Source: Tubulanus polymorphus
Lineage: Eukaryota; Nemertea; Palaeonemertea; Tubulaniformes; Tubulanidae
Direction of reading: 5' to 3'
DNA length: 64,000 nucleotides
Assembly: GCF_964204645.1 (NCBI RefSeq)
Contig: NC_134032.1
Location: 9,356,275 to 9,420,274 of the forward strand
Position 1 is the first letter of the stretch, and every line of letters starts with the position of its first letter. Both the position numbers and the translations under genes were made by a program. This document shows positions 33,901-40,300 of the stretch, in pieces. The notes under the pieces were generated by a model. The model searched no databases and was not told the DNA's origin. It worked only from the letters and a program-made list of their open reading frames with translations.

Positions 33901-36799
33901 CCTGGTTGAGAAAAACTAATATAGATTTAGCCTAGACTCTTTTTGTAGATCCTCGATTGCCACAGTCGAAAGGAAATGAAAACACAATTTACAACATAAT
34001 TAAAAAAAGTGTTTCGATATTACTAGTAGCCTAATAAGTATGCTTTCCTAGCAGACCTATATAATCCACTGATCTATCGGAAAAAAACGTTAATACAACA
34101 GTTTCCCTGGGTATTTAGGAGCAATTAAGGGTAACTATAGTGACTATCAACATATAGACACCTGTTGCCAGTACTGGGACAAACTACAATCATGGACATA
34201 TAAACTAGATAGTTTATACGTCCATGCTACAATTAAAACATCCTTTCAAAATACCCACGCCTTACGCCTAATAATATACTAACACACGCCTAATAATATA
34301 CTCAAACCTGACGATGATCTCTAGGGTGAGATCGAAACATCGTGTCTTATATATATTTTAGATTAAATAAATAAATTCTTGTTTTTAAATTCTTTTAATC
34401 CGTAGGCTAAATTGTGGGTTTTATCTTATTATCCGTTCACCACGTCTGAGTGTGGTTATCGTTCTACCCACGCCTTAATGGCACAGACAAAAAAATAATG
34501 AATGTTTGCTGATTTAGATGTTAATCAATAGTTGGGATCACGATTTGACTCGTTGAGAAAATATTGAAAATCATCTATAAATTCTAACTAGTCAAAATTA
34601 ACAGAGAACCGAGTCTAGTTAAGAGGCGGCATGGCGCCGACACCGGACAGTCCTGGGGCAACTTGATTTTCAATTGATTTAAGATTTTCAACCGCCTCCC
34701 AAAAAAACCTTCGCATCAACTTGTCAGGACTGTAGATCTAAGACCCCGTCTGAAGTTATGAAGCCAATCTAACAAACGAAGACGTCTTTGAAATTTAAGA
34801 CCGCTTTCAGACTTAAATCGTAGCCACGTTATTATAGGCCTTGGCTTTAACTAAAACCAAAATTAAATGAAGTCCAAGTCTCAGAGTTTCTCATTCTGTA
34901 GCCTACAGGAGAATAGCTAATCTCTGATGTGAAGATTAGATAAAGTTTTGAAAACTCTATTAATTTGCTCTCCCCTGTAGCATGTATCGTCATGTCATTC
35001 ACAACCGATGGCCTTTGGAAAGAGTCACGCCACGAGGAATTTGTTTTTAAGTTCTTATGTGATAGATTTCACTTTAGAATTGTACGTATAAGGGGTTATA
35101 AACTTATAAATTTCTCAATGAAAGGATTGAGCGCGTAGTTTTCTTCTACCCTCCGCGACTTGGTGTAATATTGATGTCCCGGGTTACAGCCTCTAATAGC
35201 CTAATTGATCATGTCAGACAGCTGTGCTGAATCAATGCTGTGACAAACTAACTGCAGTATGAACGCATCACACACACACACACGCGCAAGCAAGCAAACA
35301 CACATCCACCCAGGACTGTTCAAATCAGTTCAATATGTAACATTACATGAACAGTGACAGTTGGACTTCAAAACCGACCGTCAAAAATCTCGCTCCAAAC
35401 TGCCCTACTGATGGGATCATCGCAATCATCGCTTAGTTTTACCACAATCTTCTTTCAACATTTACTTGATAAGAAATCACAGGCAAACTGCGATATCTAA
35501 CTTCAACGCGGGGCACTACCAATAAGAGGATCTTATATTTCAAGAAGATGATACTTTCTACAATTGTGTATAAATCGAGCCTTGCTTCACTAGCTTAGGG
35601 CTACGATGCCTACAAGTTAATAGCAAGAGATATCCCACAATGATGAAGCCAAAAAAGAAAAGTTCTATATCAAAATAATAATATTTAAGAGCAACGCTTC
35701 GGCTCAATGCTATTAGCCATCATCAGGCATACTGGATGATGGCTAATAGCATTTAGCCGAAACGTTGCTCTTAAATATAATCATCTTGATAGAACTTTTC
35801 ATTTTTGGCTTCATTATTGCGGGATTTCTCTCGTTATCAATATACATGGATATTGTGTAGCCTATCTTCTTGTCTCATCAAGTTAAAAGCAGTCGCATTA
35901 ATTAGGCTAAATGTGATATTATGTAGGGCCTACAATATGGTGACATTTCGACATAGTTCTGTCTAACACTGAACCTTCTTAGCCCCGGACTCTTTCCCTA
36001 GCGAAGAATGGTAGACAAATAACTCTAAAACATTCAGGGCCCGGTTTCATAGACTGAGTATCAAAGTTATCCCTCGGGATAAATCCTTAATCTCGGTAAC
36101 AACCACCATAGTAACGATAAGAAACTATGGTTATAACCGACGAATTTCGAAATATTACCAGGGACAATTTTTCTTCCACATCTATGAAACCCAGCCTAGG
36201 AGTCTGCAAGGACTCCTCGTAGTGACAAGGGGATGGAAGAAGGACTCAAAAGTCTCTGACCCTCTCCAGAGCGAAGAGGTGAAATGGAAAGAGCCAAAGG
36301 ATCGATGGAGTCAGCAGTACGAAGACATGACAGGCGTGGATGGAAGATTAGAATGTGAATCTTACTGACAATTTAAGACACAGGAGTCAGAGACACATCC
36401 CAGTGACGCGGACAAAATGATTCAATTCATTAGACTCAGCTAGGGGGAGGGGGGTCTGATATCCATCATCAGAGCCTTTTAGGAGTCAAACTGCAGTTTA
36501 GATCACCTTTCCACTATGCGGCGCTTGGTTAAAGGTTAAGGTACATTACCATGACACCTAAACTGCAGTCGCTCCCTAAAGTTTTGGGTTAGGGGTGGGA
36601 AAATTATTCTCAACATTAGCTTAATTCTTTAATTCTTTAGAGCTTTAATTCTCAAAAGAACGACTTTTCGTAACCGTGCGTTCGATCTTCTTACCTTCTC
36701 TTTATCGTAATCTTCAAGAGAAGTTATTTCTGAAACTTCTTCGTCTTCTGCGCTGCAGCCCGACAACCGCGACGGATCGAGAGGGTTGTTGTTATTCAT
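1..36799 (-). CDS. CAMSAP: CAMSAP/Patronin-type microtubule minus-end binding protein (spliced, 3' end beyond window)
   Basis: Members of this family cap and stabilise free microtubule minus ends away from the centrosome. Sixteen coding exons were assembled by phase matching: 36695-36799, 25026-25121, 24526-24631, 22914-23023, 21254-21339, 20603-20841, 18001-18143, 17027-17141, 16355-16481, 13485-13552, 13293-13377, 9075-12795, 8069-8196, 7082-7356, 797-990, 1-148. They give more than 1900 residues in one open frame. Order: an N-terminal conserved region ending in LEDYDKEK, a CH domain (about residues 170-335), the conserved block KKLSAVSPVQISNATKKSFQK, a long low-complexity middle, coiled coils, and the CKK domain. 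The start ATG (36797-36799) follows a GC-rich leader and opens the MNNNNPLDPS exon. The first intron is about 11.6 kb. All introns have GT donors and AG acceptors. Family assignment is firm; exon edges are by eye. Confidence 0.93.
149..796. repeat. Degenerate ~60-bp tandem repeat filling the last visible CAMSAP intron
   Basis: From about 165 to 790 the motif ATGATGTCATAGGGGGATT, followed by GAAGGCAGCCATCTTTTCT and a short spacer such as TATAGGAGTAA, recurs about nine times with substitutions and small indels. The same unit occurs in the opposite orientation at 33060-33680, and single copies lie near 29020-29050, 29755-29850, 48890-49030 and 49330-49420. Confidence 0.8.
1790..1896. mobile_element. 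MITE, GGGCCCGGTTTTAT family
   Basis: A ~107-bp element begins CGCCCGGTTTTATTGACTGG and ends CAGTATAAAACCGGGCCCTG. The ends are inverted repeats and the centre has the shared TGAAAATGAATTTAG. Related copies lie at 5831, 13669, 19013, 33408 and 36035. Confidence 0.75.
3179..4242 (-). pseudogene. Rhodopsin-class (peptide-type) GPCR, intronless, broken by a frameshift in TM3
   Basis: Two minus-strand frames make one seven-helix receptor. Frame 4242-3802 holds an N-glycosylatable N-terminus (MNMSDNVSSIG), TM1 (SVLGIIFNAFTLFVLRRF), TM2 with the family LAxxD motif (ILAINDLLFMIATF) and the start of TM3 (FFYMFQMTRNW). The frame then shifts near 3821-3830. The second frame carries LVLLSLERLIVVLLPIK (the E/DRY region), TM4, TM5, a basic loop, TM6 (KMVLSVVMVFLICEGLGF), TM7 (FSIVDSSVNFIIYCATNSKF, standing in for NPxxY) and a short tail ending at 3179. 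The layout resembles invertebrate FMRFamide-type receptors, but the ligand cannot be told. It lies in the CAMSAP intron 991-7081 on the same strand. An assembly error is an alternative to true loss. Confidence 0.75.
5831..5943. mobile_element. MITE, GGGCCCGGTTTTAT family
   Basis: The left end is GGCCGGTTTTAGAGACTG and the right end AGTCTACAAATCCGGCCCC. It has internal inverted segments TCTTTAATCCGGGGG and CCCCCGGGTTAAAGA. No protein is encoded. Confidence 0.75.
7082..8196 (-). CDS. CAMSAP: CAMSAP exons 13-14: basic coiled coil before the CKK domain
   Basis: Two exons, 8069-8196 and 7082-7356, are separated by a 712-bp intron. The first encodes a highly charged helix (EKDADMQKKREKFVQLQLKR), continuing in the second as KKEEQAEQKKAEEKARREQI and YLQRKMAEDED. 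The second exon then becomes Ser/Pro-rich (KSARPQSMPPGGGY, SSNSSQEDLHHHTRG). This matches the CAMSAP coiled coil that precedes the CKK domain. Phases fit: 8069 ends with two bases of an Arg codon, completed by the first base of 7356; the second exon ends with one base, completed by the exon at 990. Confidence 0.9.
8480..8640 (-). mobile_element. tRNA-derived SINE-like repeat
   Basis: On the minus strand the sequence has a tRNA-like head: an A box in GGCCAGTGGTTAGAGCA and a B box in GGGTTCGAACCCC, followed by a non-tRNA body that includes AGAGAGGCGATG and ACCTAG. The second copy at 41225-41335 shares both boxes. No clean cloverleaf with an anticodon and acceptor stem is visible, so this is a repeat rather than a tRNA gene. 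Confidence 0.7.
8749..9040. mobile_element. 292-bp element with AACCCTTTCA inverted ends
   Basis: It starts AACCCTTTCAATGCATCTAC and ends GTCAGCACTGAAAGGGTTAA. Inside are repeated CACCGCAGTGCAGTG-type palindromes, GAAAGATGGCAGCACCTGTC, and AACACACTACGGTGGAATT. A near-full copy in the other orientation lies at 28111-28406 and a fragment at about 22262-22450. Confidence 0.75.
9075..12795 (-). CDS. CAMSAP: CAMSAP exon 12: giant central exon
   Basis: A single 3721-bp exon encodes about 1240 residues of the central region. It is Ser/Thr/Arg-rich at the start. It then carries the CAMSAP coiled-coil signature (ELSSIRLKLEQKRRAIE, then LGKQAFFQVV, around 11090-11245), and a second coil with SLEKLNSSLSELQGEIMKL near 10570-10640. 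A Pro/Tyr/Gln-rich stretch (about 9900-10450) follows, then an acidic to basic segment with KGGLFIEFELD. The acceptor is the CAG at 12796-12798. The donor GT lies at 9073-9074 after HTHDE. The exon is markedly GC-richer than the surrounding introns, with many CGN codons, so long antisense open frames over it are shadows. Confidence 0.93.
12796..13292. other. CAMSAP intron 11, no further feature seen
   Basis: This AT-rich intron lies between exons 9075-12795 and 13293-13377. I see no gene, RNA or clear repeat in it. Confidence 0.6.
13669..13782. mobile_element. MITE, GGGCCCGGTTTTAT family
   Basis: The left end is GGGCCTAGTTTTGTAGACTG with GTATTAACTTTCACCC. The right end is GCCAGTCTATAAAACGGGCC. 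It lies in the CAMSAP intron between 13552 and 16355. Confidence 0.75.
14988..15345 (+). mobile_element. 3' end of a non-LTR retrotransposon (LINE)
   Basis: A frame open from 14988 to the stop at 15198-15200 encodes the end of a reverse-transcriptase polyprotein. It has the Cys/His cluster RICSLCHGLGDETHFIVDC followed by ALLNEIRENRLN. This CxxC-H-C arrangement is typical of the C-terminal zinc knuckle of LINE-type reverse transcriptases. The frame is closed upstream by a stop, so only the tail survives (5' truncation is usual for LINEs). A short 3'UTR with CACGCACCATGGAAATGGTC and AATAAATAG ends near 15345. Confidence 0.65.
15985..16275. repeat. Dispersed ~290-bp repeat rich in CCCTGACT/TTCCCTGAT
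   Basis: This stretch contains TTTTTCCCTGTCTATTCCCT, then GATCCGATAAGAATCAAATC, and ends near GCGGCGCGCCCTG. Related copies in the same orientation are at about 4795-4980 and 29085-29410, with shorter pieces near 7690-7800 and 21790-21870. The class is not recognised. Confidence 0.6.
17265..17880. repeat. 33-bp minisatellite, about 18 units, in a CAMSAP intron
   Basis: The unit reads about TCTAGTGGGTCCACTATG followed by CTTTTCAAATTCTTT. Units differ in two places (GGGTCC or GAAGCA; GCTTT, GTTTT or GTTCT). Each full unit holds the inverted repeat AGTGGGTCCACT. Because 33 is divisible by three, several long repetitive frames stay open on both strands (for example DPLEKNLKNIV repeats); these are artefacts. 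The last units decay towards 17880. The array lies between the CAMSAP CH-domain exons 17027-17141 and 18001-18143. Confidence 0.92.
18395..18560. repeat. Repeat containing CACCTGGTGGATCCTCAC
   Basis: Two tandem units of roughly 80 bp share GTAGTTGATGTCCTACTGCA, CACTAGCAACACCTGGTGGA and TCCTCACTTGCCACAAGTGG. The same family forms longer arrays at 20200-20560 and, in the reverse orientation, at 39040-39235, with a piece near 61005-61055. Confidence 0.75.
18878..18884 (+). promoter_or_regulatory. TATA box of the secreted-peptide gene
   Basis: TATAAAA lies about 30 bp upstream of a plausible start site near 18908 and 71 bp upstream of the donor site (AAAG followed by GTAAGC) that ends the 5'UTR exon at 18949. 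A sharp TATA box suits an inducible or tissue-specific small-peptide gene and contrasts with the TATA-less divergent promoter at 36800-37329. Confidence 0.6.
19013..19115. mobile_element. MITE, GGGCCCGGTTTTAT family (diverged ends)
   Basis: The left end GGTTCGGTTTCAAAGACTGG with TATTATCTTTAACTCGGG is mirrored by TTAATACCAGTCCGTAAAT on the right. It sits in the 5'UTR intron of the secreted-peptide gene. Confidence 0.65.
19188..19318. mobile_element. Near-perfect foldback element with hammerhead-like arms
   Basis: About 130 bp form a long hairpin. The left arm starts AGAAAAGTTTATTTACTAAC and runs through CAGTTTCGGGGTTACTTCTA; the right arm repeats it inverted with few mismatches. The minus-strand reading of the left arm contains CTGATGA (19226-19232), a 6-bp stem GGGGTT/AACCCC and GAAAC (19201-19205), the conserved parts of a hammerhead ribozyme. 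It lies in the 5'UTR intron of the secreted-peptide gene. Confidence 0.75.
19561..19989 (+). CDS. Small secreted precursor with a Trp-rich cationic amphipathic segment (antimicrobial/membrane-active peptide-like)
   Basis: This encodes 142 residues. Residues 1-18 form a clear signal peptide (MKFALSVLILAFAVAMAA). An acidic propeptide follows (about 19-54, with NEVDADVELF and EMADRVDELL), then a dibasic RERR site at 55-58. Next is a Trp/Lys-rich amphipathic helix with WWNWKKFWEIVKK, then VIIFIVDNFLKKDGR. A basic C-terminal part carries two cysteines in CGKSC (107-111), which could form one disulphide. Acidic pro-segment, furin-like site and cationic amphipathic helix together are the layout of many antimicrobial or lytic peptide precursors. 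I do not recognise a named family. The gene has a TATA box, a 5'UTR exon ending at 18949, an intron 18950-19543 and AATAAA at 20138. It is nested antisense in a CAMSAP intron. Function is inferred only from layout. Confidence 0.8.
   Translation: MKFALSVLILAFAVAMAATMTTNEVDADVELFARDLIAQEATSNEMADRVDELLRERRAWWNWKKFWEIVKKVIIFIVDNFLKKDGRDDPAVASRKRAEIQNLLRSCGKSCTANVYRYALNFLKRNKANNSRNVAKLRELLG
20138..20143 (+). terminator. Poly(A) signal of the secreted-peptide gene
   Basis: AATAAA lies 149 bp after the stop codon, followed by an AT-rich stretch. This gives a short 3'UTR, as expected for a small-peptide gene. Confidence 0.65.
20200..20560. repeat. Tandem array of the CACCTGGTGGATCCTCAC repeat
   Basis: About four units share GTAGTTGAC/ATGCCTACT, CACACTAGCGA-ACACCTGG and TGCCACAAGTGGAATCCTC. 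The array fills most of the space between the secreted-peptide gene and the CAMSAP CH exon at 20603. Confidence 0.75.
20603..20841 (-). CDS. CAMSAP: CAMSAP exon 6: first half of the CH domain
   Basis: This exon encodes about 80 residues, with ELPYDAEDALLFWANKV, then PEMEDLKDVSDGCCLAVLLHFY, which are the hallmark stretches of the CAMSAP-type calponin-homology domain. It joins upstream exon 21254-21339 (SAHMAMIDALMKASIAQSVSIEKVVQSV) by a 2+1 codon split. It joins the downstream exon 18001-18143 by a 1+2 split giving KIERIVLEKV. The domain continues in 18001-18143 (IADAMHNFNLVKTICD, TTPEDLLFLPSIMK) and closes in 17027-17141 (VNLVTFLADLFYLCEVQK). The intron between 18143 and 20603 contains the secreted-peptide gene on the other strand. 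Confidence 0.93.
22262..22450. mobile_element. Fragment of the AACCCTTTCA element
   Basis: It contains GAAAGGTGGACGGAAGCACC, two copies of AATACACCGCACTGCGGTGT and CAACGCACCGGGGTGGAATT, all of which match the interior of the 8749 and 28111 copies. Confidence 0.65.
24125..24252. mobile_element. MITE with GGGGCTGGTTCCATAG ends
   Basis: The left end GGGGCTGGTTCCATAG is mirrored by CATGGAACCAGCCCC at the right, 128 bp overall. It resembles, but is distinct from, the GGGCCCAGTTTCA family. Confidence 0.7.
25255..25615. repeat. Palindrome-rich element with AAATTTGGCCCGGGCC motifs
   Basis: Multiple direct and inverted copies of AATTTGGCCCGGGCCAAA occur, together with GCGTTCACACGC on one side and CGTGTGAACAG on the other. 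This is the pattern of a non-autonomous DNA transposon with inverted ends. It lies in CAMSAP intron 1; no protein is encoded. Confidence 0.55.
26055..26455. mobile_element. Inverted pair of tRNA-like (SINE-type) units
   Basis: The right unit reads forward, with CGTGCCGTGGCTGAGTGTAG (A-box-like) and a B box GGTTCGAGTCC at 26401-26411. The left unit reads on the minus strand, with a B box GGTTCGAATCC (plus-strand 26105-26115) and the same CGTGCCGTGG head. Both units continue into GGTGCGCAGG/TGCGCGGATA and CATGCGCAG. Together they form a ~400-bp inverted repeat around an AT-rich spacer. The lack of a clean anticodon arm argues against working tRNA genes. Confidence 0.65.
26950..27490. repeat. 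Three diverged tandem copies of a ~165-bp unit
   Basis: TAAGCTCATTTTAGTTATCG, TAAGCTCAGTTTAGTTTATG and TAAGCTCAGTTAAGTTCTCG (near 27013, 27190 and 27350) are each followed by GCCAA-CTAACACC, then TCGACTGATCAGTTTTAACT and ATATCCATTCAACCCTG. Unit length is about 160-177 bp. Confidence 0.65.
28111..28406. mobile_element. 296-bp element with AACCCTTTCA inverted ends, reverse copy
   Basis: It starts TTAACCCTTTCAGTGCTGAC and ends GTAGACGCATTGAAAGGGTT. It reads as the reverse complement of the copy at 8749-9040 along nearly its whole length. Confidence 0.75.
29085..29410. repeat. Dispersed CCCTGACT-rich repeat, second large copy
   Basis: It begins TTGCCCTGACTTTTCCCGAC, contains TAAGAATCTGATCAATAAAC and CGATTTCAACAGCATTCCCAG, and ends near CCCCTGCCCTGCGGATCATT. 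It aligns by eye with 15985-16275. Confidence 0.55.
31455..31575. mobile_element. Foldback element with hammerhead-like motif
   Basis: The left arm TATAGGATAGAATTTATTAT with TTTGAAACCACGAATGACG is mirrored by CGCTGTGGTTTCAAAATAAT and AAATTCTATACA. In the centre the minus strand reads CTGATGA (31518-31524), a 7-bp stem GGCTGTT/AACAGCC and AAAAC, which is a hammerhead core with one G-to-A change; the plus strand carries the intact CCGAAAC half. Confidence 0.65.
33060..33680. repeat. Tandem array of the ~60-bp repeat, opposite orientation to 149-796
   Basis: Units carry GAAAAGATGGCCGCCTACAT, AAATCTCCCTATGACATCAT and short spacers, about eight copies. A MITE (33408-33516) has inserted into it. 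Confidence 0.8.
33408..33516. mobile_element. MITE with perfect 16-bp terminal inverted repeats
   Basis: The left end CAGGGCCCAGTTTCAC is exactly complementary to the right end GTGAAACTGGGCCCTG over 109 bp total. It interrupts the 60-bp tandem repeat, so it arrived after the array formed. It is the best-preserved member of the window's main MITE family. Confidence 0.85.
34255..34400 (+). mobile_element. Retroelement end with a complete hammerhead-like core
   Basis: After a duplicated ACGCCTAATAATATACT comes CTGACGA (34308-34314), a 6-bp stem GATCTC/GAGATC around TAGGGT, and GAAAC (34334-34338), then TTAAATAAATAAATTCTTG. All invariant hammerhead core bases are present. Such cores are known at the ends of Penelope-like retroelements; no reverse-transcriptase frame is seen beside it, so the assignment is an inference. 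Confidence 0.5.
35655..35812. mobile_element. Foldback element with two hammerhead-like arms
   Basis: The left arm AAAAGTTCTATATCAAAATA and the right arm GATAGAACTTTTCATTTTTG are inverted repeats. Each arm holds a GATGATGGCTAATAGCATT stem region followed by AGCCGAAGC (left, minus strand) or AGCCGAAAC (right, plus strand). The left arm has CTGATGA, while the right has CTGGATGA. Confidence 0.65.
36035..36197. mobile_element. MITE, CAGGGCCCGGTTTCATAG family
   Basis: The left end CAGGGCCCGGTTTCATAGAC is mirrored by CATCTATGAAACCCAGCCT at the right. The centre is AT-rich with GGGATAAATCCTTAATC. Confidence 0.7.
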
Positions 36800-37329
36800 A
36801 TCCTCGCTGCTGCCTGCGTTTTCGAACCCCTCTCGCGTGCAACGCGTGCACGGCCCGATTTATAAATCTAAAACTCCGCAAATATTCATAAATTCGGAAA
36901 GCGAAACGTCGAAAACTGCTGGCAATTTTTTCAGCAGTCCTCGGAAAAAACAAAACTCACAATTTCTTGCCCCGATTCAAGGCCCGATTTCGACCGCTGA
37001 ACGGCACCGTTTCGTCATAGTTATCCACTTAATCCGCGCAGGATAATCCCTATCGATAATCCGTCGAGTTAAATCCGAAATTCGAAGCTGTGACGCGGCG
37101 AAAAAAAGCCGTTTTTTGTCGAAATTTGCCGTGAAAAATTTTCAGAAAATTTCAGAACCAGGAAATGTTGTCAACTCACTGCGCAAGCGCAGATCGTGAA
37201 GCAGACGGCAGCACCATCCGGTGCTGATCGGCGCGGGACAGACATTCGACATCAGATTTTCGTACGTCGGTTTTGCAATTCAAGACATACGCAATCGAGC
37301 AATCAGCGACGCGTACGTGTGTAAACAAG
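36800..37329. promoter_or_regulatory. Divergent promoter between CAMSAP and SDF2
   Basis: The two start codons face away from each other 530 bp apart. The interval is GC-richer than its surroundings and lacks a clear TATA box. TGCGCAAGCGCA at 37180-37191 is one base off the NRF1 consensus. AAGATGGCGGC at 37327-37337 is a YY1-type site overlapping the SDF2 start codon. Both motifs are typical of broadly expressed animal genes. Confidence 0.65.
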
Positions 37330-40300
37330 ATGGCGGCGTCCAGTACAGCGGGAAGTTACGTTTTTGGTCTGTTTTTGACCGTGTTCGGCGTCTTATTGGC
37401 GTTATCGCAAGGAAAGGGTAAGTTTCCCTTAACGGGCGAGTTCGGATTTATACCCGAGCGAAATTTCGTGGGAGTTCAAAGGTTGCGTGATGAGAAATTC
37501 GGGTTTGAAGGCGAAGTTTTCGTTGCTTGCCTTTTGTTTTTACTTCCGGGTTCGACCTATCAACAACACCAAAAGATTGAAATTTGATAAGCTCGAATTT
37601 ATGAAATTTGGATATCTCAATTTTTTTTCAACTTTTTGGGGGTCCTTTCATTCTTAACTTACTACCTGTCCTGTGGGGCTGAATCGAAAGCTGTTGGCTG
37701 TGGATGTGAAGGCCACCCCTCCCTCGCCTAGAGGCGGCTATTTATTTACAATTTAGGCTAGTTACCTTATCGTTGTTAGTAAGCTTTTATGATAATCCAA
37801 TGGGGTAAAAAATCTGATTGTGAAACTAAACCCCACACAGATTTTATCTCTCTCCTTGCTTAGTAACTAGCTGGACTATGCTCCGAATAACATGTGGTCC
37901 GAACTGCTAATCTAGCTAACCCCTATCCTATCCGTTAAGCCACCAAAATTAAGGGGCCTAAACAATAGTATAACCTGAACAGGGAATAATCAGTGAAAAG
38001 TCGTGGAATTTTGAGTGTCCATATCTGTACAAACTTTGACAGGGATTGGGTAGTCTCTGACCCTGACAGCTAAGAGCTAGTACCGGCAGTAGCTACGATT
38101 AGAAAGTTATCTAGACGGATAAATAAAACAGTCGTTCGCGTAATTCTTTTTTTTCCAGAATTTGAATATCAATATGTAACGTGTGGTTCGGTGCTGAAAC
38201 TGTTGAATATCAGGAACAACGTACGTTTACATTCACATGATGTTAAGTACGGCTCCGGCAGCGGACAACAGGTTCGTACACTAGAAAACATGGCTGTCTC
38301 CATTAGTCCGCTAGACATAAACAAATGACACCTCTACGTATATTCGCTTCGATCTAGTTTGTCGATGAATGATCGACAACTCCTAAATTGAACATTATTA
38401 AAAGAAATGGTTTTTTTGCGTTACTTAAAAAAAGATATTGTAAGTTTGAAATGAAATGACTATTATTTAGTGGACCCAAACCTCTATGGTTCAGATGGGA
38501 TAACTGTTGAAGATGTGATAAAATCAACAATTGGGACAAAATGTTACCTAATACGCATTAGCTGCAAAAGTGGCCGCACATATTTCTTGGGAGTGATATA
38601 TATCTGAATTTGTCAATGCTGTGGAAATGGCTTTCACAGGTTACTTTGAAGAAAGGTGGCCGAGATGAGTTGATACCTCATATGAACATGTGTCTTTTCG
38701 TATCTGATTTCCTGTGTTTGTTGTATGGTTTTTTCAGTCAGTGACAGGTGTAGGCAGTACTGATGACCACAATAGTTATTGGACTGTGAAAGGAAAGATG
38801 GGAAGTCCATGCGTGCGCGGGTAAGTCCCTACTCTACTTAATTAGCTTTCTTGTTGAACCGTTTTGGGGGCTCTTATCAGAAACAAGTGTGGTTAAGGTT
38901 ACGTGGTACCATGTGAGAGTAGTTGGCTCATTGAGTTAGGCCTATTTGGAGGGCGGGCGAGTGGATTAATGTACCTAATATCATGTAGTTTGGGTATATA
39001 TTTCTGCGGAAAATAGGGGCAACACTACCACTACCAGCAAGTTCGAATCCACCAGGTGTTGTTAGTGTGCAGTGGGACATCAACTACTGTAGTAAAAGAC
39101 GATCCCGCTTGTGGCAAGTGAGGATCAATCAAGTATCGCTGATGTGCGGTAGGACATCAACTCTTGTTGCAATAGAGGATTCCACTTTTGGCAAGTGAGC
39201 ATCCACCAGGTGTCACTAGTAGTTACTCGGTTTTGGGGCACTTCAATTTCACCTTCATTTTGATAAATCAAATCAACTTTTCTGCGAAGTAGAATCAGTT
39301 ATCCAAAATCTGTACCTTTTTCAAGTCTCATTTGATGCTATTATTATTGAAAATGAACTAATTTTGAGTATAATAAAACGTACTGGCTACTCACACCACC
39401 TGGTGGTCACTCCTGATACCCAATCCGAAGCGGATCTAAAAACTCACCTGCGCTTCATTTGGTATCCACGAATGGCGCGATCGGCTCTGACCCATATTGG
39501 CAATACGGGGCTCTCCTTTCGTCTTGTTGAACGTTGCTATGAGACAACCCATAAGTCGTCCGTATTGTTGAATGCATCGCAGATCGCAGCGGTAAATTTC
39601 ATTCGAAATTCCACTCCCCTGATCTCGCTCTCTCCTCGACAGCTCAACTTTCTGCGCGAAAAATATTTCAGACGGACATCATTCTTGCTTGTTTCTGGTT
39701 GAGAAAAATATATATATTCAGAGGACTATTTTTTGTATCACGTGAATATTAAAGATTCATTATAACCATAACTAAGTCGAACTCAGTTATAGGTCTTCAC
39801 ATTACCTAAGTTATCTCAGCATTGGGTTTCAATTTGTGCATTTCTAGTTTCATTTACTTACTAAGTTGTCATTTAGTTAAGTCATCAACTTAACGATAGT
39901 GCCAGCCGTGGCAACTTCAGCCAGTTCAACTCTATTTCAAAGAGGTTGAGTGGCTCTAAGTAAAATCAGTAATTGAATTTGTATCCTAGTGGTATAGTAC
40001 ATATATGATCTTACTTAGAAAGGTGGAACTGGGTCTGGAACTCCGGAGCTTGGTCCTGAACCGTTAATATGTGGGTCTAGAACAGGGGGAACTAGGTCCA
40101 GAACCGTGTGGAGAACTTGACCCTGGAATTTATCTCCAGTTTAAAGACATCCCCTAATGTAGAATTGGGTCGGTTGGTGACAAGGGGGTCAAGGTCGTTT
40201 TATGCTCGATCATTTTATTGGTCAATATACATACCAGAATACTATCCTCTTACCTTTGCAATTTTATCAAAATCCAGAGATCTTCCACATATCCTTCAGC

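Larger units (their letters stand above)
25122..36694. other. CAMSAP intron 1 (11.6 kb), repeats only
   Basis: I find no convincing gene here. The content is the palindromic element, tRNA-like pair, 165-bp tandem, AACCCTTTCA element, 60-bp tandem block, MITEs and foldback elements listed separately, plus a (CA)n run at about 35269-35284. Stretches 30000-31400, 31600-33000 and 34400-35600 show nothing I can assign. Confidence 0.6.
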
